Shown in pieces: positions 50,301-61,724 of a DNA stretch of 64,000 bases. Within the stretch, counting starts at the first letter, position 1; each line of letters opens with the position of its first letter. The position numbers were made by a program, and so were the translations under genes. The notes under the pieces are model-generated. The model had not been told where the DNA came from. It saw nothing but the letters and a program-made list of their open reading frames with translations, and ran no database searches. This DNA comes from Betaproteobacteria bacterium Ga0077532 (GTDB lineage Bacteria > Pseudomonadota > Gammaproteobacteria > Burkholderiales > Ga0077523), in assembly GCA_001464895.1 (NCBI GenBank), contig LNEE01000019.1, positions 1-64,000 of the forward strand, written 5' to 3'.

Positions 50301-52352
50301 CTAAGCGAGTTGCGTCGCCACGTGCGGCGACTCCGACAGCGGCTGCACGCTCTGGCCCTTCAGATAGCGTCGGGCCATCCGCAGCATGTCCGCGATGACG
50401 ATCCAGAGGATCACCGCGAACAGCAGGGCGAGCGCCGCGTCGATGCGCTGGCCGAGGATCAGCGATGGCGCGGCTGCCGCCTTCGCCGGGGCGAGGGTGC
50501 CGGCGGCGAGTTCCGCGGCCAGCTTGTTCGCACCCGAGAGGAAGCCCACGGCCGGATTGCTGCTGAAGACCTTCTCGATGGCTGCGCTCGTGCACACGAT
50601 GGCGAGCCATGTCAGCGGCAGGCCCGTGACCCACGCGTACCGGACCTTGCCCATCTTGATGATGATGCCGGTGGCGACGGTCAGTGCGATGCCCGCGAGG
50701 AGCTGGTTCGAGATGCCGAAGAGCGGCCAGAGGATGTTCACGCCGCCCAACGGATCCTTCACGCCCTGCACGAGGAAGTAGCCCCACGCACCCACGAAGA
50801 TCGCGCTCGAGATCACCGTCGCAGGGTAGGACGAGACGTTGCCCAGCGCCGGGGACACGTGCTTGATGAGGTCCTGCAGCATGAACCGGCCGACACGCGT
50901 GCCGGCATCCAGCGTCGTCAGGATAAAGAGCACCTCGAACATGATCGCGAAGTGGTACCACATGTCGAGGAGCTGGCCGCCGAACGTGTTGCTGAAGATG
51001 GTGGCCATGCCCACGGCCAGCGACGGCGCGCCGCCGACCCGACCGAAGAGGGTGTCCTCGCCCATGCCCTTCGCGAGCGCCGCCATCTGATCGACCGTCA
51101 CCGGAAAGCCCCAGGAGGTGATCATCGCGACGGCGTCGGCGGCTTCCTTGCCGACCACGCCGGGCGGGCTGTTGATCGCGAAGTAGATGCCGGGCTCCAT
51201 CACCGTCGCTGCGATCACGGCCATGATGGCCACGAACGACTCGAGGGCCATGCTGCCGTAGCCGATCATGCGGATCTCCTTCTCGTTCGCCAGCAGCTTC
51301 GGCGTGGTGCCGGACGAGACGAGCGCGTGGAAGCCGGAGATCGCACCGCAGGCAATCGTGATGAAGACGAACGGGAAGAGGGTGCCCTTGAAGATCGGAC
51401 CGGTGCCGTCGACGAACTGGGTCAGCGCCGGCATCTTCACCATGGGCGCCCAGATCAGGATGGCCGCGGCGAGCATGAAGACCACGCCGAGCTTCAGGAA
51501 CGTCGAGAGGTAGTCGCGCGGCGCGAGAAGCAGCCAGACCGGCAGCGCGGCGGCGGCGAAGCCGTAGATCATCACGAACCAGGCGCAGGTCATGTCGTCC
51601 CAGTCGAACATGCCGCGAAGCGACTCGGACCCGTTGATGTAGCCGCCGCCCCAAACGCACACGAGCAGCAGCGAGATGCCGATGAGTGAGCCCTCCAGGA
51701 CGCGTCCCGGCCGGATGCCGCGCATGTAGATGCCGATCAGCATCGCCACGGGGATCGTACCCAGCACCGTCGCGGTGGCCCACGGGCTGTGTTTCATCGC
51801 CTTCACGATCACGAGGCCCAGCACGGCGATCAGGATCACGATGATCATCAGCGAGCCGATCAGCGCGGCCCAGCCGCCGACCGGTCCGAGTTCGTCGCGC
51901 GCCATCTGGCCGAGCGAGCGGCCGTCGCGACGCACCGAGCAGAACATCGTCACCATGTCCTGCACGCAACCGCCCAGCACCGAGCCGGCCAGGATCCAGA
52001 GCGTGCCGGGCAGGTATCCGAACTGCATCGCGAGCGTCGGTCCGATCAGCGGCCCGGGGCCTGCGATGGCGGCGAAGTGGTGACCGAACGCCACCCACTT
52101 GTTGGTCGGGATGAAGTCGCGACCGTTGTTGAAGCGCTCGGCGGGTGTGGCGCGGGTCTCGTCGAGGACCAGGACCTTTGCGCAGATCCACGCGCTGTAG
52201 AAGCGGTAGCCGATCAGGTAGGTGCACACCGCCGCAGCGATGAACCAGAGGGCGTTGATCTGCTCTCCGCGGTGCAGGGCGATGCCGCCGATGGCCGAGG
52301 CGCCGACCAGTGCGATGACGACCCAGACCAGTTTGGACAGGATGTTGGGCAT
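50301..52352 (-). CDS. cstA: Carbon starvation protein CstA family transporter
   Basis: This 683-residue membrane protein has many hydrophobic segments and the CstA signatures: [34 protein letters not shown], the [22 protein letters not shown] loop, [15 protein letters not shown] and [22 protein letters not shown]. Relatives take up pyruvate or peptides under carbon limitation. A ybdD-type partner gene lies downstream. It is divergent from glyA with 269 bp between. Confidence 0.95.
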   Translation of the reverse strand: MPNILSKLVWVVIALVGASAIGGIALHRGEQINALWFIAAAVCTYLIGYRFYSAWICAKVLVLDETRATPAERFNNGRDFIPTNKWVAFGHHFAAIAGPGPLIGPTLAMQFGYLPGTLWILAGSVLGGCVQDMVTMFCSVRRDGRSLGQMARDELGPVGGWAALIGSLMIIVILIAVLGLVIVKAMKHSPWATATVLGTIPVAMLIGIYMRGIRPGRVLEGSLIGISLLLVCVWGGGYINGSESLRGMFDWDDMTCAWFVMIYGFAAAALPVWLLLAPRDYLSTFLKLGVVFMLAAAILIWAPMVKMPALTQFVDGTGPIFKGTLFPFVFITIACGAISGFHALVSSGTTPKLLANEKEIRMIGYGSMALESFVAIMAVIAATVMEPGIYFAINSPPGVVGKEAADAVAMITSWGFPVTVDQMAALAKGMGEDTLFGRVGGAPSLAVGMATIFSNTFGGQLLDMWYHFAIMFEVLFILTTLDAGTRVGRFMLQDLIKHVSPALGNVSSYPATVISSAIFVGAWGYFLVQGVKDPLGGVNILWPLFGISNQLLAGIALTVATGIIIKMGKVRYAWVTGLPLTWLAIVCTSAAIEKVFSSNPAVGFLSGANKLAAELAAGTLAPAKAAAAPSLILGQRIDAALALLFAVILWIVIADMLRMARRYLKGQSVQPLSESPHVATQLA

Positions 52353-52435
52353 TGCGATGGTTCCTCGTGTTGCCTCGTGTTGTATTCATAGCCCGGCAGC
52401 CGCCGCCCCAAAGGGTGACGTCTCCTCCGAACGGT

Positions 52436-52457
52436 CTCCCGGGGCGAACCCCGGGAG
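52436..52457 (+). other. Strong hairpin in the glyA upstream region
   Basis: CTCCCGGGG-CGAA-CCCCGGGAG is a perfect 9-bp stem with a 4-nt loop, 165 bp before the glyA start in a 269-bp space. It may belong to a structured 5' leader of glyA or mark the 5' region of the divergent cstA. I could not match the leader to a known glycine, SAM, SAH or tetrahydrofolate riboswitch. The remaining space shows no coding frame. Confidence 0.5.
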
Positions 52458-52621
52458 CCGCCGCCGGGTGGTGGCGCAAGCGCTGCGGATCATACGTCAA
52501 GCCCCCCGGCCAGCGAAGCGCGGAGCCGCCAAGCGCCTCTGGGCAAAGGCCTTTTGCGGGCGTCCCTGGGCGCCCGGATGGTAGACTCCGCGTCCCCCGC
52601 ACTTCCCTCCGCCGCCCCGCC

Positions 52622-53869
52622 ATGTTCAGCACCCAAGACACCATCGCCTCGTTCGACCCGGAACTCGCCGCCGCCATGGGCGCCGAGCGCACCCGCCAGG
52701 AAGACCACATCGAGCTGATCGCCTCCGAGAACTACGCGAGCCCGCGCGTGCTCGAGGCCCAGGGGTCCGTGCTGACCAACAAGTACGCCGAGGGCTACCC
52801 CGGCAAGCGCTACTACGGCGGCTGCGAACACGTCGACGTCGCCGAGCAGCTCGCCATCGACCGCGCGAAACAGCTCTTCGGCGCCGAGTACGCCAACGTC
52901 CAGCCCCACTCCGGATCCCAGGCCAACCAGGCGGTCTACGCCGCGATCCTGAAGCCGGGCGACACGCTCCTCGGAATGTCGCTCGCCCATGGCGGACACC
53001 TGACCCACGGCTCGCCGGTGAATCTGTCGGGCAAGCTGTACCACGCGGTCTCGTACGGGCTCGACGCCGACGAGGTCATCGACTACGTCGCCCTCGAACG
53101 CATTGCCCACGAGCATCGCCCGAAGGTCATCGTGGCCGGTGCTTCGGCCTACTCCCTCCGCATCGATTTCCAGCGCTTCCGCGAAGTGGCCGACGCCGTC
53201 GGCGCGCATCTGCTCGTCGACATGGCCCACTACGCCGGCCTCGTGGCCGCGGGGCTGTATCCCTCGCCCGTCGGCATCGCCGATTTCGTGACGAGCACCA
53301 CCCACAAGACGCTCCGCGGTCCGCGCGGCGGCATCATCCTGTCGCAGTCCGGGCACGAGAAGATCCTGAACTCGGCGATCTTCCCGGGCATCCAGGGCGG
53401 CCCTCTGATGCACGTGATCGCTGCCAAGGCGGTGGCCTTCAAGGAAGCGATGACCCCCGAGTTCCGGGCCTACCAGGCGCAGGTCCTCACGAACGCATCG
53501 ACCATGGCCCGCGTGCTGACGGAGCGCGGCCTGCGCATCGTCTCCGGCCGCACCGAATCGCACGTCTTCCTGCTCGATCTCCGCGCGAAGCGCATCACCG
53601 GAAAGGACGCCGAGATCGCTCTAGGCAAGGCGCACATCACGGTCAACAAGAACGCGATCCCGAACGATCCCGAGAAGCCCTTCGTGACGAGCGGCATCCG
53701 CATCGGGTCGCCCGCCATGACCACGCGCGGCTTCGGAGACGCCGAGGCGGTGCAACTCTCGCATCTCATCGCCGACGTGCTGGAGGCGCCGCAGGACGAC
53801 AAGGTGCTCGCCCGTGTGGCGAACGACGTGACGGCCATGTGCGCGCGCTTCCCGGTGTACGGGGCCTGA
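52622..53869 (+). CDS. glyA: Serine hydroxymethyltransferase
   Basis: This 415-residue PLP enzyme interconverts serine and glycine with tetrahydrofolate, the main source of one-carbon units. The PLP lysine is in [40 protein letters not shown] and [19 protein letters not shown] are conserved substrate and folate motifs. glyA-nrdR-ribD is a common proteobacterial order, and nrdR follows 22 bp downstream. Confidence 0.98.
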   Translation: MFSTQDTIASFDPELAAAMGAERTRQEDHIELIASENYASPRVLEAQGSVLTNKYAEGYPGKRYYGGCEHVDVAEQLAIDRAKQLFGAEYANVQPHSGSQANQAVYAAILKPGDTLLGMSLAHGGHLTHGSPVNLSGKLYHAVSYGLDADEVIDYVALERIAHEHRPKVIVAGASAYSLRIDFQRFREVADAVGAHLLVDMAHYAGLVAAGLYPSPVGIADFVTSTTHKTLRGPRGGIILSQSGHEKILNSAIFPGIQGGPLMHVIAAKAVAFKEAMTPEFRAYQAQVLTNASTMARVLTERGLRIVSGRTESHVFLLDLRAKRITGKDAEIALGKAHITVNKNAIPNDPEKPFVTSGIRIGSPAMTTRGFGDAEAVQLSHLIADVLEAPQDDKVLARVANDVTAMCARFPVYGA

Positions 53870-53891
53870 GCGTCCCCGTTTCCCGCCGCCC

Positions 53892-54374
53892 ATGAAGTGT
53901 CCCTTCTGCGGTCACGCCGACACCCAGGTGGTGGACTCCCGCGTGGGCGAGGAGGGCGACACCGTGCGCCGGCGGCGTCGCTGCCTCGCGTGCGACAAGC
54001 GCTTCACCACCTACGAGACGGTGGAGCTGCGCATGCCGCAGATCGTGAAGACGAGCGGCAGTCGTGCGGAGTTCGATGAGGCCAAGCTGCGGATCAGTTT
54101 CACCCGGGCCCTGCACAAGCGACCGGTTCCCACGGAACTGGTCGATGCCGCGATCCAGCGCATCACGCAGCGCCTGCTCGCGCTGGGCGAGCGCGAGGTG
54201 GCGTCCCGCGCTCTCGGGCAGATGGTGATGAAGGAGTTGTACAAGCTCGACAAGGTCGCCTACATCCGCTTCGCCTCGGTGTACCGCGACTTCAAGGATG
54301 TCGAAGATTTCCGCGACGTGATCGACGAGGTCGCCAAGCCGGCACCCCGCCGCGGACGCACGGCGGCGCGCTGA
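53892..54374 (+). CDS. nrdR: Transcriptional repressor NrdR
   Basis: This 160-residue regulator of ribonucleotide reductase genes has an N-terminal zinc ribbon with Cys3, Cys6, Cys31 and Cys34 ([32 protein letters not shown]) and an ATP-cone domain that senses ATP/dATP ([40 protein letters not shown]). Its stop overlaps the ribD start by one base. Confidence 0.97.
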   Translation: MKCPFCGHADTQVVDSRVGEEGDTVRRRRRCLACDKRFTTYETVELRMPQIVKTSGSRAEFDEAKLRISFTRALHKRPVPTELVDAAIQRITQRLLALGEREVASRALGQMVMKELYKLDKVAYIRFASVYRDFKDVEDFRDVIDEVAKPAPRRGRTAAR

Positions 54375-55477
54375 TGACCTTCGACGCCGATGACCACCGC
54401 TGGATGGCGCGGGCGCTTCGGCTTGCGGCGCGCGGCCTCGCGACCACGACACCCAATCCGCGCGTCGGTTGCGTGCTGGTGCGCGATGGCAAGGTGGTCG
54501 GCGAGGGCTGGCACGAGCGCGCCGGAGAACCCCACGCCGAGGTGAACGCCTTGCGCGCCGCAGGCGATGCCGCTGCCGGCGCCACCGCCTACGTCACGCT
54601 CGAACCCTGCAATCATCACGGTCGGACGCCCCCCTGCGTCGACGCCCTCCTCGCTGCCGGGGTGGGTCGCGTCGTCGCGGCGATGGAAGACCCAGATCCC
54701 CGGACTGCCGGCCAGGGCGTGTCGCGACTTCGGGCGGCCGGCGTTCCGGTGGACACGGGGCTCATGGAAGCCCAGGCCCGCGAACTCAACACCGGTTTCG
54801 TCTCGCGCCTCACGCGTGGTCGGCCATGGCTCCGCGTGAAGATCGCCGCGACGCTGGACGGCCGGACCGGCCTGCCCAACGGGGCGAGCCAGTGGATCAC
54901 CGGGCCCGATGCCCGCCGCGACGGCCATCGCTGGCGTGCGCGGTCGTGCATCGTGATGACCGGCATCGGCACGCTGAAGGACGACGATCCGCGCCTCACC
55001 GTGCGCGACGTCCCATCGGAACGCCAGCCCGTGCGCGTCGTGGTGGACAGCAGGTTGCGCATCCCCGTGGATGCCCGCATCCTCGACGGCGGCCGGGTGA
55101 TCGTTGCCTCCGCCCGCGAAGACGCCGCGAAGACCGCCGCGCTCGCCGATCGCGGTGCGGAGGTCTGGCACCTGCCCGACGCCGAGGGCAAGGTGGACCT
55201 CCCGGCGCTGGCACGGAAGCTCGCCGCCCATGAGTTCAACGAGGTCCTGGCCGAGGCCGGGATCAACCTGCACAGCGCACTGCTCGCGGCCGGCGTCGTG
55301 GACGAACTGCTCGTCTATCTCGCGCCGAAGCTTCTCGGGGCGTCGTCGCGCGGCATGCTGCAACTGCCCGGCTTCGAGACGGTCGACGAAGCCGTGCAGC
55401 TCGAGATCACCGATCTGCGCCGGTTCGGTCCGGACCTGCGGATCCTCGCGCGGCCGCTGCCGCGACAGACTCTCTGA
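54374..55477 (+). CDS. ribD: Riboflavin biosynthesis deaminase/reductase RibD
   Basis: This 367-residue bifunctional enzyme deaminates and then reduces the pyrimidine intermediate. The deaminase zinc site is visible as GEPHAEVNAL and VTLEPCNHHGRTPPCVDAL. The reductase domain has RVKIAATLDGRTGLPNGASQWITGP and FNEVLAEAGINLHSALLAAGVVDELLVY. It is the first of the run ribD-ribE-ribBX-ribH. No FMN riboswitch is present ahead of it because it is fused to nrdR. Confidence 0.97.
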   Translation: MTFDADDHRWMARALRLAARGLATTTPNPRVGCVLVRDGKVVGEGWHERAGEPHAEVNALRAAGDAAAGATAYVTLEPCNHHGRTPPCVDALLAAGVGRVVAAMEDPDPRTAGQGVSRLRAAGVPVDTGLMEAQARELNTGFVSRLTRGRPWLRVKIAATLDGRTGLPNGASQWITGPDARRDGHRWRARSCIVMTGIGTLKDDDPRLTVRDVPSERQPVRVVVDSRLRIPVDARILDGGRVIVASAREDAAKTAALADRGAEVWHLPDAEGKVDLPALARKLAAHEFNEVLAEAGINLHSALLAAGVVDELLVYLAPKLLGASSRGMLQLPGFETVDEAVQLEITDLRRFGPDLRILARPLPRQTL

Positions 55478-55512
55478 GGCGCACGGCGCCTCATCCCCTT
55501 TCGGAGAAGCGA

Positions 55513-56118
55513 ATGTTCACCGGAATCGTTCAGGCGCTGGGACGCGTCGCCGCCCTCGACGGCAATGCTCTCGGCGCGCGCCTGCGCATCGACGCGGGGG
55601 GCCTCGACATGGGCGATGTCGCCCTCGGCGACAGCATCGCCGTCGACGGCTGCTGCCTCACGGTCGTCGCGTTCGACGCCGCGGGCTTCGCGGCCGACGT
55701 GTCGCGCGAAACGTTCGATTGCACCGCCGGCTTCACGGCCGGTGCCCGCGTCAATCTCGAGAAGGCGTTGCGGGCCGGAGACCGACTTGGCGGGCATCTC
55801 GTCACGGGTCACGTCGACGGTGTCGGTGACGTCGTGTCGATCACGCCGGACGGCGACAGCCAGCGATTCGAGTTCCGGTTGCCGCTGGCGCTGGCGAAGT
55901 ACGTCGCGCGGAAGGGCTCGGTGACGGTCAACGGCGTGAGCCTCACCGTGAATGCGACCGGGCCCGACCGCTTCCAGGTGAACCTGATCCCGCACACGCT
56001 CTCGGTCACGAATCTCGGCGCGCTGCGTGCCGGGGATCGCGTCAACCTGGAGGTCGATCTGATCGCCCGCTACGTCGAACGCATGCTGACCGGAGATCCG
56101 CAGGAGCTGCCGCGATGA
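55513..56118 (+). CDS. ribE: Riboflavin synthase alpha chain
   Basis: This 201-residue enzyme dismutates two lumazines to riboflavin. The duplicated lumazine-binding domains begin [15 protein letters not shown] and [29 protein letters not shown] and [12 protein letters not shown] are the paired active-site motifs, and the N-terminal MFTGIV is diagnostic. It overlaps ribBX by 4 bp. The symbol ribE follows proteobacterial usage; some genomes call it ribC. Confidence 0.97.
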   Translation: MFTGIVQALGRVAALDGNALGARLRIDAGGLDMGDVALGDSIAVDGCCLTVVAFDAAGFAADVSRETFDCTAGFTAGARVNLEKALRAGDRLGGHLVTGHVDGVGDVVSITPDGDSQRFEFRLPLALAKYVARKGSVTVNGVSLTVNATGPDRFQVNLIPHTLSVTNLGALRAGDRVNLEVDLIARYVERMLTGDPQELPR

Positions 56119-57230
56119 CCATCAGTTCCACACCGAAGATCATCGACGAGATCCGCGCCGGGCGGATGGTCGTGCTGGTGGACGAGGAAGACCGCGAGAA
56201 CGAGGGCGATCTCGTGATGGCGGCCGAGTTCGTCACGCCCGAGGCCATCAACTTCATGGCGCGGTTCGGGCGCGGGCTCATCTGCCTCACGCTCACCGAG
56301 GCCCGTTGCCGGCAGCTCAATCTCGGGCCGATGGTCACGGCTAACCGCTCGTCGATGGGGACCAACTTCACGGTCTCGATCGAGGCGGCGGAGGGCGTCA
56401 CCACCGGCATCTCGGCAGCCGACCGCGCGCGTACCGTGCAGGCTGCGGTGCGTCGCGACGCGCGCCCCGCCGACATCGTGCAGCCGGGCCACATTTTCCC
56501 GCTGATGGCGCAGGCGGGTGGCGTCCTGGTGCGCGCCGGCCACACCGAGGCCGGTTGCGATCTCGCGAAGCTGGCCGGGCTGGAGCCCGCCTCCGTGATC
56601 TGCGAGATCCTGAAGGACGACGGCGAGATGGCGCGCCTGCCCGACCTCGAGATCTTCGCGAAGGAACATGGCCTCGCCATCGGCACCATCGCCGATCTCA
56701 TCCATCACCGCAGCCGGACCGAGTCGCTGGTCCGCCGCGCCCACGAGCGCGAGATCACCACCGCCCACGGCGTCTTCCGCCTCGTCGCCTACGTCGACGA
56801 CACGAACCACGAGACCCACCTTGCCCTGGTGCGCGGCGATGTCTCCGGAGACGCGCCGGTCCTCGTCCGGGTGCACGAGCCGTTGTCGGTGCTCGATGCG
56901 CTCGATGCCGGCGACCGGAGCCATTCCTGGAATCTGAACGATGCCCTCGCGACCATCGCGCAGGCGGGGCGCGGGGTGGCGGTGCTCCTGCACCGCACCG
57001 AGACCGGCGCCGATCTCCTTGCGCGGCTCGGTGCGCCGGATGCCGCGACGTCGCGGCGCAAATGGGATTTGCGGACCTACGGCATCGGTGCCCAGATCCT
57101 GCGCGACCTCGGTGTCGCGCGGATGCTGCTGATGGCATTGCCGCTGCGTCTGCCGAGCATGGCTGGCTTCGACCTCGAGGTCGCGGGCCATCTGGAGCCG
57201 GGCCAGGTGCCCGGTGTCACGATTCGATGA
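56115..57230 (+). CDS. ribB: DHBP synthase with degenerate GTP cyclohydrolase II domain (RibBX)
   Basis: This 371-residue protein has an intact N-terminal 3,4-dihydroxy-2-butanone-4-phosphate synthase domain: acidic loop [16 protein letters not shown] (residues 24-39) and [17 protein letters not shown]. The C-terminal half is GTP-cyclohydrolase-II-like by position ([26 protein letters not shown]) but lacks the three zinc cysteines (C-x10-C-x-C): the stretch reads [20 protein letters not shown]. It therefore should not open GTP. Such RibBX proteins are known in proteobacteria, and a separate ribA is expected elsewhere. It is coupled to ribE and ribH by overlaps. Confidence 0.93.
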   Translation: MTISSTPKIIDEIRAGRMVVLVDEEDRENEGDLVMAAEFVTPEAINFMARFGRGLICLTLTEARCRQLNLGPMVTANRSSMGTNFTVSIEAAEGVTTGISAADRARTVQAAVRRDARPADIVQPGHIFPLMAQAGGVLVRAGHTEAGCDLAKLAGLEPASVICEILKDDGEMARLPDLEIFAKEHGLAIGTIADLIHHRSRTESLVRRAHEREITTAHGVFRLVAYVDDTNHETHLALVRGDVSGDAPVLVRVHEPLSVLDALDAGDRSHSWNLNDALATIAQAGRGVAVLLHRTETGADLLARLGAPDAATSRRKWDLRTYGIGAQILRDLGVARMLLMALPLRLPSMAGFDLEVAGHLEPGQVPGVTIR

Positions 57231-57238
57231 GGGTGCCC

Positions 57239-57721
57239 ATGGCGCACGTGGATGACATTTACGAGATCGAACCCGACCTGTCGGGGGAGGGCCTGACCGT
57301 GGGCGTGGTGGTGAGCCGGTTCAACCAGCCGGTGTGCGAGGCACTTCTCGCGGCCTGCCTGGCGGAACTGGAGCGCCTGGGCGTCTCGCGGGACGACATG
57401 ACTGTCGTGAGCGTGCCGGGCGCGCTGGAGATTCCACCTGCACTGCGCAAGCTGGCCGGCACCGGACTGTTCCGCGCGCTCGTAGCGCTGGGCGCGGTGA
57501 TCCGGGGCGAGACGTACCACTTCGAGGTGGTGTCCGACCAGTCGGCCGAAGGCATCATGCGCGTGCAGCTCGACAGCGGTGTGCCCATCGCGAATGGCGT
57601 CCTCACCACCGAGAACGACGAGCAGGCCGAGGCCCGCATGCACGTGAAAGGCGCCGAAGCCGCGCGCGTTGCCGTCGAGATGGCCAACCTCTTCCAGGCG
57701 ATAGAAGATGAGCGAGACTGA
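57239..57721 (+). CDS. ribH: 6,7-dimethyl-8-ribityllumazine synthase
   Basis: ATG 57239 (160 residues) has a GAGGG site at the right distance. ATG 57227, which overlaps the ribBX stop, is an alternative giving four more residues. The enzyme condenses DHBP with the RibD product. Motifs are [32 protein letters not shown], and the catalytic histidine in [19 protein letters not shown]. It overlaps nusB by 14 bp. Confidence 0.96.
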   Translation: MAHVDDIYEIEPDLSGEGLTVGVVVSRFNQPVCEALLAACLAELERLGVSRDDMTVVSVPGALEIPPALRKLAGTGLFRALVALGAVIRGETYHFEVVSDQSAEGIMRVQLDSGVPIANGVLTTENDEQAEARMHVKGAEAARVAVEMANLFQAIEDERD

Positions 57722-58175
57722 GACACCGCCGCCGGCAGAGAAGCCGCGGCCCAAGAATGCCCGGCGCCTCGCGCGGGAGCGCGCGGTGCAGACGATCTAC
57801 ACCTGGCTGCTCAATCCGGGCGAAGCCCGCGACATCAAGCGCGATGCCAGGATGGAAGAGGATTTCCCCAAGCTCGACGCCAAGCTCTTCGACCGGCTGG
57901 TGGACGGTGTCACCGCCGATGCCACCGCGCTCCGCGCGCGCATCGCGCCGCTCATCGATCGCAAGGTCGAGGAGCTTTCCCCGGTCGAGCACGCGATCCT
58001 GCTGATGGGCGCGCTCGAACTCACCGCGCACGTGGAGACGCCGTATCGCGTGATCATCAACGAGGCCGTGGAGATTGCGAAGGTGTTCGGCGGCACGGAT
58101 GGCCACCGCTACATCAACGGCGTGCTCGACCGCCTTGCGCAGCAGGTGCGACCCGACGAGGCTGTCAGGCGCTGA
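57708..58175 (+). CDS. nusB: Transcription antitermination factor NusB
   Basis: This 155-residue all-helical RNA-binding protein functions in rRNA antitermination. [17 protein letters not shown] and the C-terminal [48 protein letters not shown] are family signatures. ribH-nusB overlap is standard. Its 3' end overlaps the convergent GGDEF-EAL gene by 11 bp. Confidence 0.97.
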   Translation: MSETETPPPAEKPRPKNARRLARERAVQTIYTWLLNPGEARDIKRDARMEEDFPKLDAKLFDRLVDGVTADATALRARIAPLIDRKVEELSPVEHAILLMGALELTAHVETPYRVIINEAVEIAKVFGGTDGHRYINGVLDRLAQQVRPDEAVRR

Positions 58176-60567
58176 GACGGGTCCGCGGCAACGAGAGGTC
58201 GGGCAGGGCGGGTGGCGGCGCCGCGGTCGCGGTGCGCTCGAGCATCCAGGCCTCGAATCGGTCCGCCGGCATCGGCTTCGCGATCAGGTAGCCCTGCACC
58301 TGATCGCAACCGAAGGCCCTGAGCAGCGCGAGCGAGGGCTCGTCCTCGATGCCCTCGGCCACCACCTCCAGCCCGAGGTTGTGCCCGAGTTCGATGGTCG
58401 TGCGAACGAGTGTGGCGTCGTTCGCGTCCTCCGCCATGTGCATCACGAACGAGCGGTCGATCTTCAGTTCCTGCACGGGCAGCTTCTTCAGGTACGCGAG
58501 AGACGAGTACCCGGTGCCGAAGTCGTCCACCGAGAGCCGGATGCCGAGGGCGTGGATGCGGTCGAGCGTCGCGAGCGCCCGTGCGGGGTCCTCCATCACG
58601 CCGCTCTCCGTGACTTCGAAACAGAGCAGTCCGGGCGGCGTCCCCCCACGGGCCATCTCCCGCTCGACGTCGGGGACCAGGTCGTCGCTCATCAGATCGC
58701 GCGTCGAGATGTTCACCGACACCCGGATCTCGAGGCCGCGCGCGCGCCATTCGTCCACCTGGCGGATCACCCGCGCCACGACCCAACGCGTGAGTTCACG
58801 GATGTAGCCGGTCTGTTCGGCGAAGGGGATGAACTCCCCCGGTGACACGAACCCGCGTTCCGGGTGCATCCATCGCACGAGGGCCTCGGCGTGGTGGATG
58901 CCGCCGGTGCGCAGGTCCAGCTTGGGCTGGTAGTGGACCGACAGCTCGTCGCGTTCCACCGCGCGGCGCAGTTCGCCGAGCAGGGAGAGGTGGTGACGCC
59001 GGCCGTCCTCGTTGCGGACGTCGTAGGTGGCGCAGCCGGCGTGTCCGCGTTTGGCGTCGTACATCGCAACATCCGCGCGCAGCATCAGAAGATCGGGATC
59101 CTCCCCGTGCGTCGGGTAGCACGCGATGCCGATGCTGGCGCCCACGTCCACCGGCTGTCCGTCGAGGTCGATGGGTTCCCGCAGCCGCGCGAAGATGCGT
59201 TCGGTCACCTCTTTCACGTAGTCCCCCATCCCACCGTGGAGCAGGATCGCGAACTCGTCGCCGCCCAACCGGGCGACCATGTCCGTCCCGGCGATGGTCT
59301 CCCGCAGCCGGCACGCAACGATGCGCAGCACGTCGTCGCCAGCCGGGTGGCCGAGCGAATCGTTGATGGCCTTGAACCGGTCGAGGTCGAGAATCAGCAC
59401 GCTCAGCGCCGCGTCGGTCCGCCGCGCAGTGAGCAGCCCGTCGCGCACGGCCTCTCGGAAGCGCGCGCGGTTCGGCAGTCCGGTCAGGGAATCCTCGTAG
59501 GCGAGGCGCAGGATCTTGCTCTCGCGCCCGACGATGCCGTCCAGCATGTGGTTGAAGCTGTCGGCGAGGCCACCGATCTCGTCCTGGGTCTCGACCCGCA
59601 CTTTCTGCGTGTAGTCCCCGTCACGGATTCCGCGGGCCGCTTCGGCGAGCCGGCTCACCGGCCGGCTGATGCCGCGCGCGATGACCACGCTGCCCAACAC
59701 CGTGAACACGAGGCTCGCGAGACCCAGCACGTAGAGGATCGCCCGCACGCGCTCGAACGGTTCCAGCGCCTCGCGCTTCGAGCGCTGCAGCAGCGCGACG
59801 ACCCGCCCCTCCGGACTCTCGCCCAGCACGGGGACCAGCGTCTGGTACTCCTCGTCGACCAGTGTCATCGACGACAGCCGAGACATGCCCTCCAGCTCCC
59901 CGCGTCGCGACGCGAGGCGACCGCGGATCTGCGGCGGGAGCGTCGACGCGTGCAGCGTCCAGCGGCCATCGGCGGTGCGCGACAGGAACGAGACCTCGAG
60001 CGCAGCCACCGACTGCAGGTCCGCGGCGGTGCGGTCGTCGATCGCGAACCCCATCGCGACCCAGGCGATCGGCGTCGGTGCGAGCACCGGCACGACCACC
60101 ACCTGATACGGGCGTCCGTCCAGCAGCACGATGCCGGACGCGCGGCCTGTGGCGCGGGCCGCGTCCAGCATGGAAGGCAGAGGGAAGACGGCGTCCCGGA
60201 TCGGATCGCCCGAGAGCGTGTCGGCGATGAGACGACCGTCGAGGGAGGCCAGCATCACGAGGCTCGCATCGATCCGCTGCCCGTGATTCGCGAGCGCGGA
60301 CGCGATGGTTGCCACGTCGCGCGTCGCCACGGCGGTGCGGAACCCGAAGTCCGCGGCGAGGAGTCGCGCCGCGTCGGCGAGCCGGTTCGTGCTCTGGACG
60401 ACCAGGCGCCCGAAGATCCGCTCGCCGGTGACCAGCTCGTCGCCGATCACCTGCTCGGCGATGCGACGCCCGCTCACGCTGACGAGCACGAACAGGACCG
60501 CCTGCACGGTCACGAGCAGCATCACGAAGAACACGATGATCCGCGCACGGAGGCTGTGGATCTTCAC
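58165..60567 (-). CDS. Membrane-bound GGDEF-EAL cyclic-di-GMP protein
   Basis: This 800-residue protein has an N-terminal membrane helix ([25 protein letters not shown]), a periplasmic sensor of about 230 residues resembling a Cache fold, a second helix ([22 protein letters not shown]), HAMP ([34 protein letters not shown]), then GGDEF ([13 protein letters not shown], intact) and EAL ([15 protein letters not shown], intact). The inhibitory RxxD I-site before GGDEF reads AGTD and so is absent. It can in principle make and break c-di-GMP in response to a periplasmic signal. Next on the same strand, upstream, are the cupredoxin-like and globin genes. Confidence 0.93.
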   Translation of the reverse strand: MKIHSLRARIIVFFVMLLVTVQAVLFVLVSVSGRRIAEQVIGDELVTGERIFGRLVVQSTNRLADAARLLAADFGFRTAVATRDVATIASALANHGQRIDASLVMLASLDGRLIADTLSGDPIRDAVFPLPSMLDAARATGRASGIVLLDGRPYQVVVVPVLAPTPIAWVAMGFAIDDRTAADLQSVAALEVSFLSRTADGRWTLHASTLPPQIRGRLASRRGELEGMSRLSSMTLVDEEYQTLVPVLGESPEGRVVALLQRSKREALEPFERVRAILYVLGLASLVFTVLGSVVIARGISRPVSRLAEAARGIRDGDYTQKVRVETQDEIGGLADSFNHMLDGIVGRESKILRLAYEDSLTGLPNRARFREAVRDGLLTARRTDAALSVLILDLDRFKAINDSLGHPAGDDVLRIVACRLRETIAGTDMVARLGGDEFAILLHGGMGDYVKEVTERIFARLREPIDLDGQPVDVGASIGIACYPTHGEDPDLLMLRADVAMYDAKRGHAGCATYDVRNEDGRRHHLSLLGELRRAVERDELSVHYQPKLDLRTGGIHHAEALVRWMHPERGFVSPGEFIPFAEQTGYIRELTRWVVARVIRQVDEWRARGLEIRVSVNISTRDLMSDDLVPDVEREMARGGTPPGLLCFEVTESGVMEDPARALATLDRIHALGIRLSVDDFGTGYSSLAYLKKLPVQELKIDRSFVMHMAEDANDATLVRTTIELGHNLGLEVVAEGIEDEPSLALLRAFGCDQVQGYLIAKPMPADRFEAWMLERTATAAPPPALPDLSLPRTRLSA

Positions 60568-60615
60568 GGGCGACCCGATGCGGCGATGTGAACGTGGCGG
60601 GACACTGTCGGGCGA

Positions 60616-61272
60616 TCAGCGCTTGTCGTGGGTGGTGGCGGGCGGCCGCGTCAGCACGATGCGGAACGCGGCCTGGAGGTCGCCCGTCGGTTCGGCCTTG
60701 ACCCTGACCGGCGCCGGCTCGTCCTTGAGCCACGGATGCCAGACCTTGACGAGGTACTCGCCCGGCGGAAGGTCGATGCCGCCCTTGCCGTCCTTGCCCG
60801 TCTTCGTGAACCACGGGCCCTCGACGACATAGAGGTGGCCCACCATCCAGTCGTGGATGTTGCAGCCGAGCGTCACCGGGCCCGGCTTGTCGAAGACGAC
60901 GGGCTTCGCCGACGTCCCGGAGTAGAGCTTCAGTTCGAACGTCTTCGCCGGCGAGAAGGAGTAGACGTGGTGCCGGATGTTGTCCTTGTTCGGGAACGTG
61001 ACGGCGGCGCCCATCTGCACCGGCTGCACGAATGGCACAAACTCCTTGTCGACCTGATCCATCTGCGCTGCCTTCGGCGGCGTCGCCGGCAGCTTGCCGC
61101 TCACGGGCATGGCGTGGATGACGACCTGCGGGACGGGTGCCCCGTCCGGGCCGATCACCGTCGCCACGAGCGTGGTGGCCTGCGGACTTCCGATGCAGGC
61201 GAGCGCCGGGAGCAGCATCGCGGTCCAGCGGACGATGCGCTGCCACATCGTAGGTCGATGCCGGCAGGTCAT
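60616..61272 (-). CDS. Exported cupredoxin-like protein (methylamine utilization type)
   Basis: This 218-residue product has a signal peptide (WTAMLLPALACIGSPQA) and a carboxypeptidase-regulatory/cupredoxin-type fold. NKDNIRHHVYSFSPAKTFELKLY and VTLGCNIHDWMVGHLYV supply the His and Cys-x2-His-x4-Met-like copper ligands. Similar proteins are annotated methylamine utilization protein, although no methylamine dehydrogenase is here. ATG 61272 overlaps the globin stop, which supports this start; ATG 61248 (MWQR) is an alternative. It may carry electrons or bind copper in the periplasm. Confidence 0.8.
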   Translation of the reverse strand: MTCRHRPTMWQRIVRWTAMLLPALACIGSPQATTLVATVIGPDGAPVPQVVIHAMPVSGKLPATPPKAAQMDQVDKEFVPFVQPVQMGAAVTFPNKDNIRHHVYSFSPAKTFELKLYSGTSAKPVVFDKPGPVTLGCNIHDWMVGHLYVVEGPWFTKTGKDGKGGIDLPPGEYLVKVWHPWLKDEPAPVRVKAEPTGDLQAAFRIVLTRPPATTHDKR

Positions 61273-61724
61273 TGCGTCACCACGTCGCGCTTGAACGGCG
61301 CGAGGATCGCGAGCAGTTCGTTCTTCTCGCGGGTGGCGATGCCGTTCCGGTCGAGGATGACCACCAGGTGCTCGACGAGGCGATGGAAGTCAGTCTCCGT
61401 GATCGGGATGCCCGCATGCGTCGTCTTCATGTCGTCGCCGTCGAACGCGCAGGGCCCGCCGGTGAGCGTGCAGATCTGTTCGGCGATCTTCGCCTTCAGG
61501 CGCTTGTGGTTCACCTTCCGGAAGATGTGGCCCGACACCGGGTCGGTGCGCATGATCTCCACGAGCTGCGACACGAATGTCGCGACGCCGGGTTCCCCGC
61601 CCAGGCGGGCGTACAGGCTGGAATCGGCGTGCACCGGCAGGCACCACATCGCGAGCACCAGTCCGATGGCGGTGAAGTGTTGCGAGCATCGGTGACGGAC
61701 GGGCGTGCGTGGGTTCGACATCAT
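61269..61724 (-). CDS. Exported group 1 truncated hemoglobin
   Basis: The start at ATG 61724 gives 151 residues. A signal-peptide-like segment (FTAIGLVLAMWCLPVHADS) is followed by a 2-on-2 globin: SLYARLGGEPGVATFVSQLVEIMRTDPVSGHIFRKVNHKRLKAKIAEQ, and the proximal histidine in DMKTTHAGIPITETDFHRLVEHL. Globins of this group bind O2 or NO, and a periplasmic one is unusual. It is coupled to the cupredoxin-like gene (ATGA) and divergent from the DUF3034 gene, which together with the GGDEF-EAL gene suggests a conserved redox or NO-related unit. Confidence 0.88.
   Translation of the reverse strand: MMSNPRTPVRHRCSQHFTAIGLVLAMWCLPVHADSSLYARLGGEPGVATFVSQLVEIMRTDPVSGHIFRKVNHKRLKAKIAEQICTLTGGPCAFDGDDMKTTHAGIPITETDFHRLVEHLVVILDRNGIATREKNELLAILAPFKRDVVTQ

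Noticed and set aside
53870..57239. FMN riboswitch for the riboflavin genes
   Set aside because: Genes overlap or are spaced by at most about 35 bp, leaving no room, and no conserved RFN-element sequence is seen.
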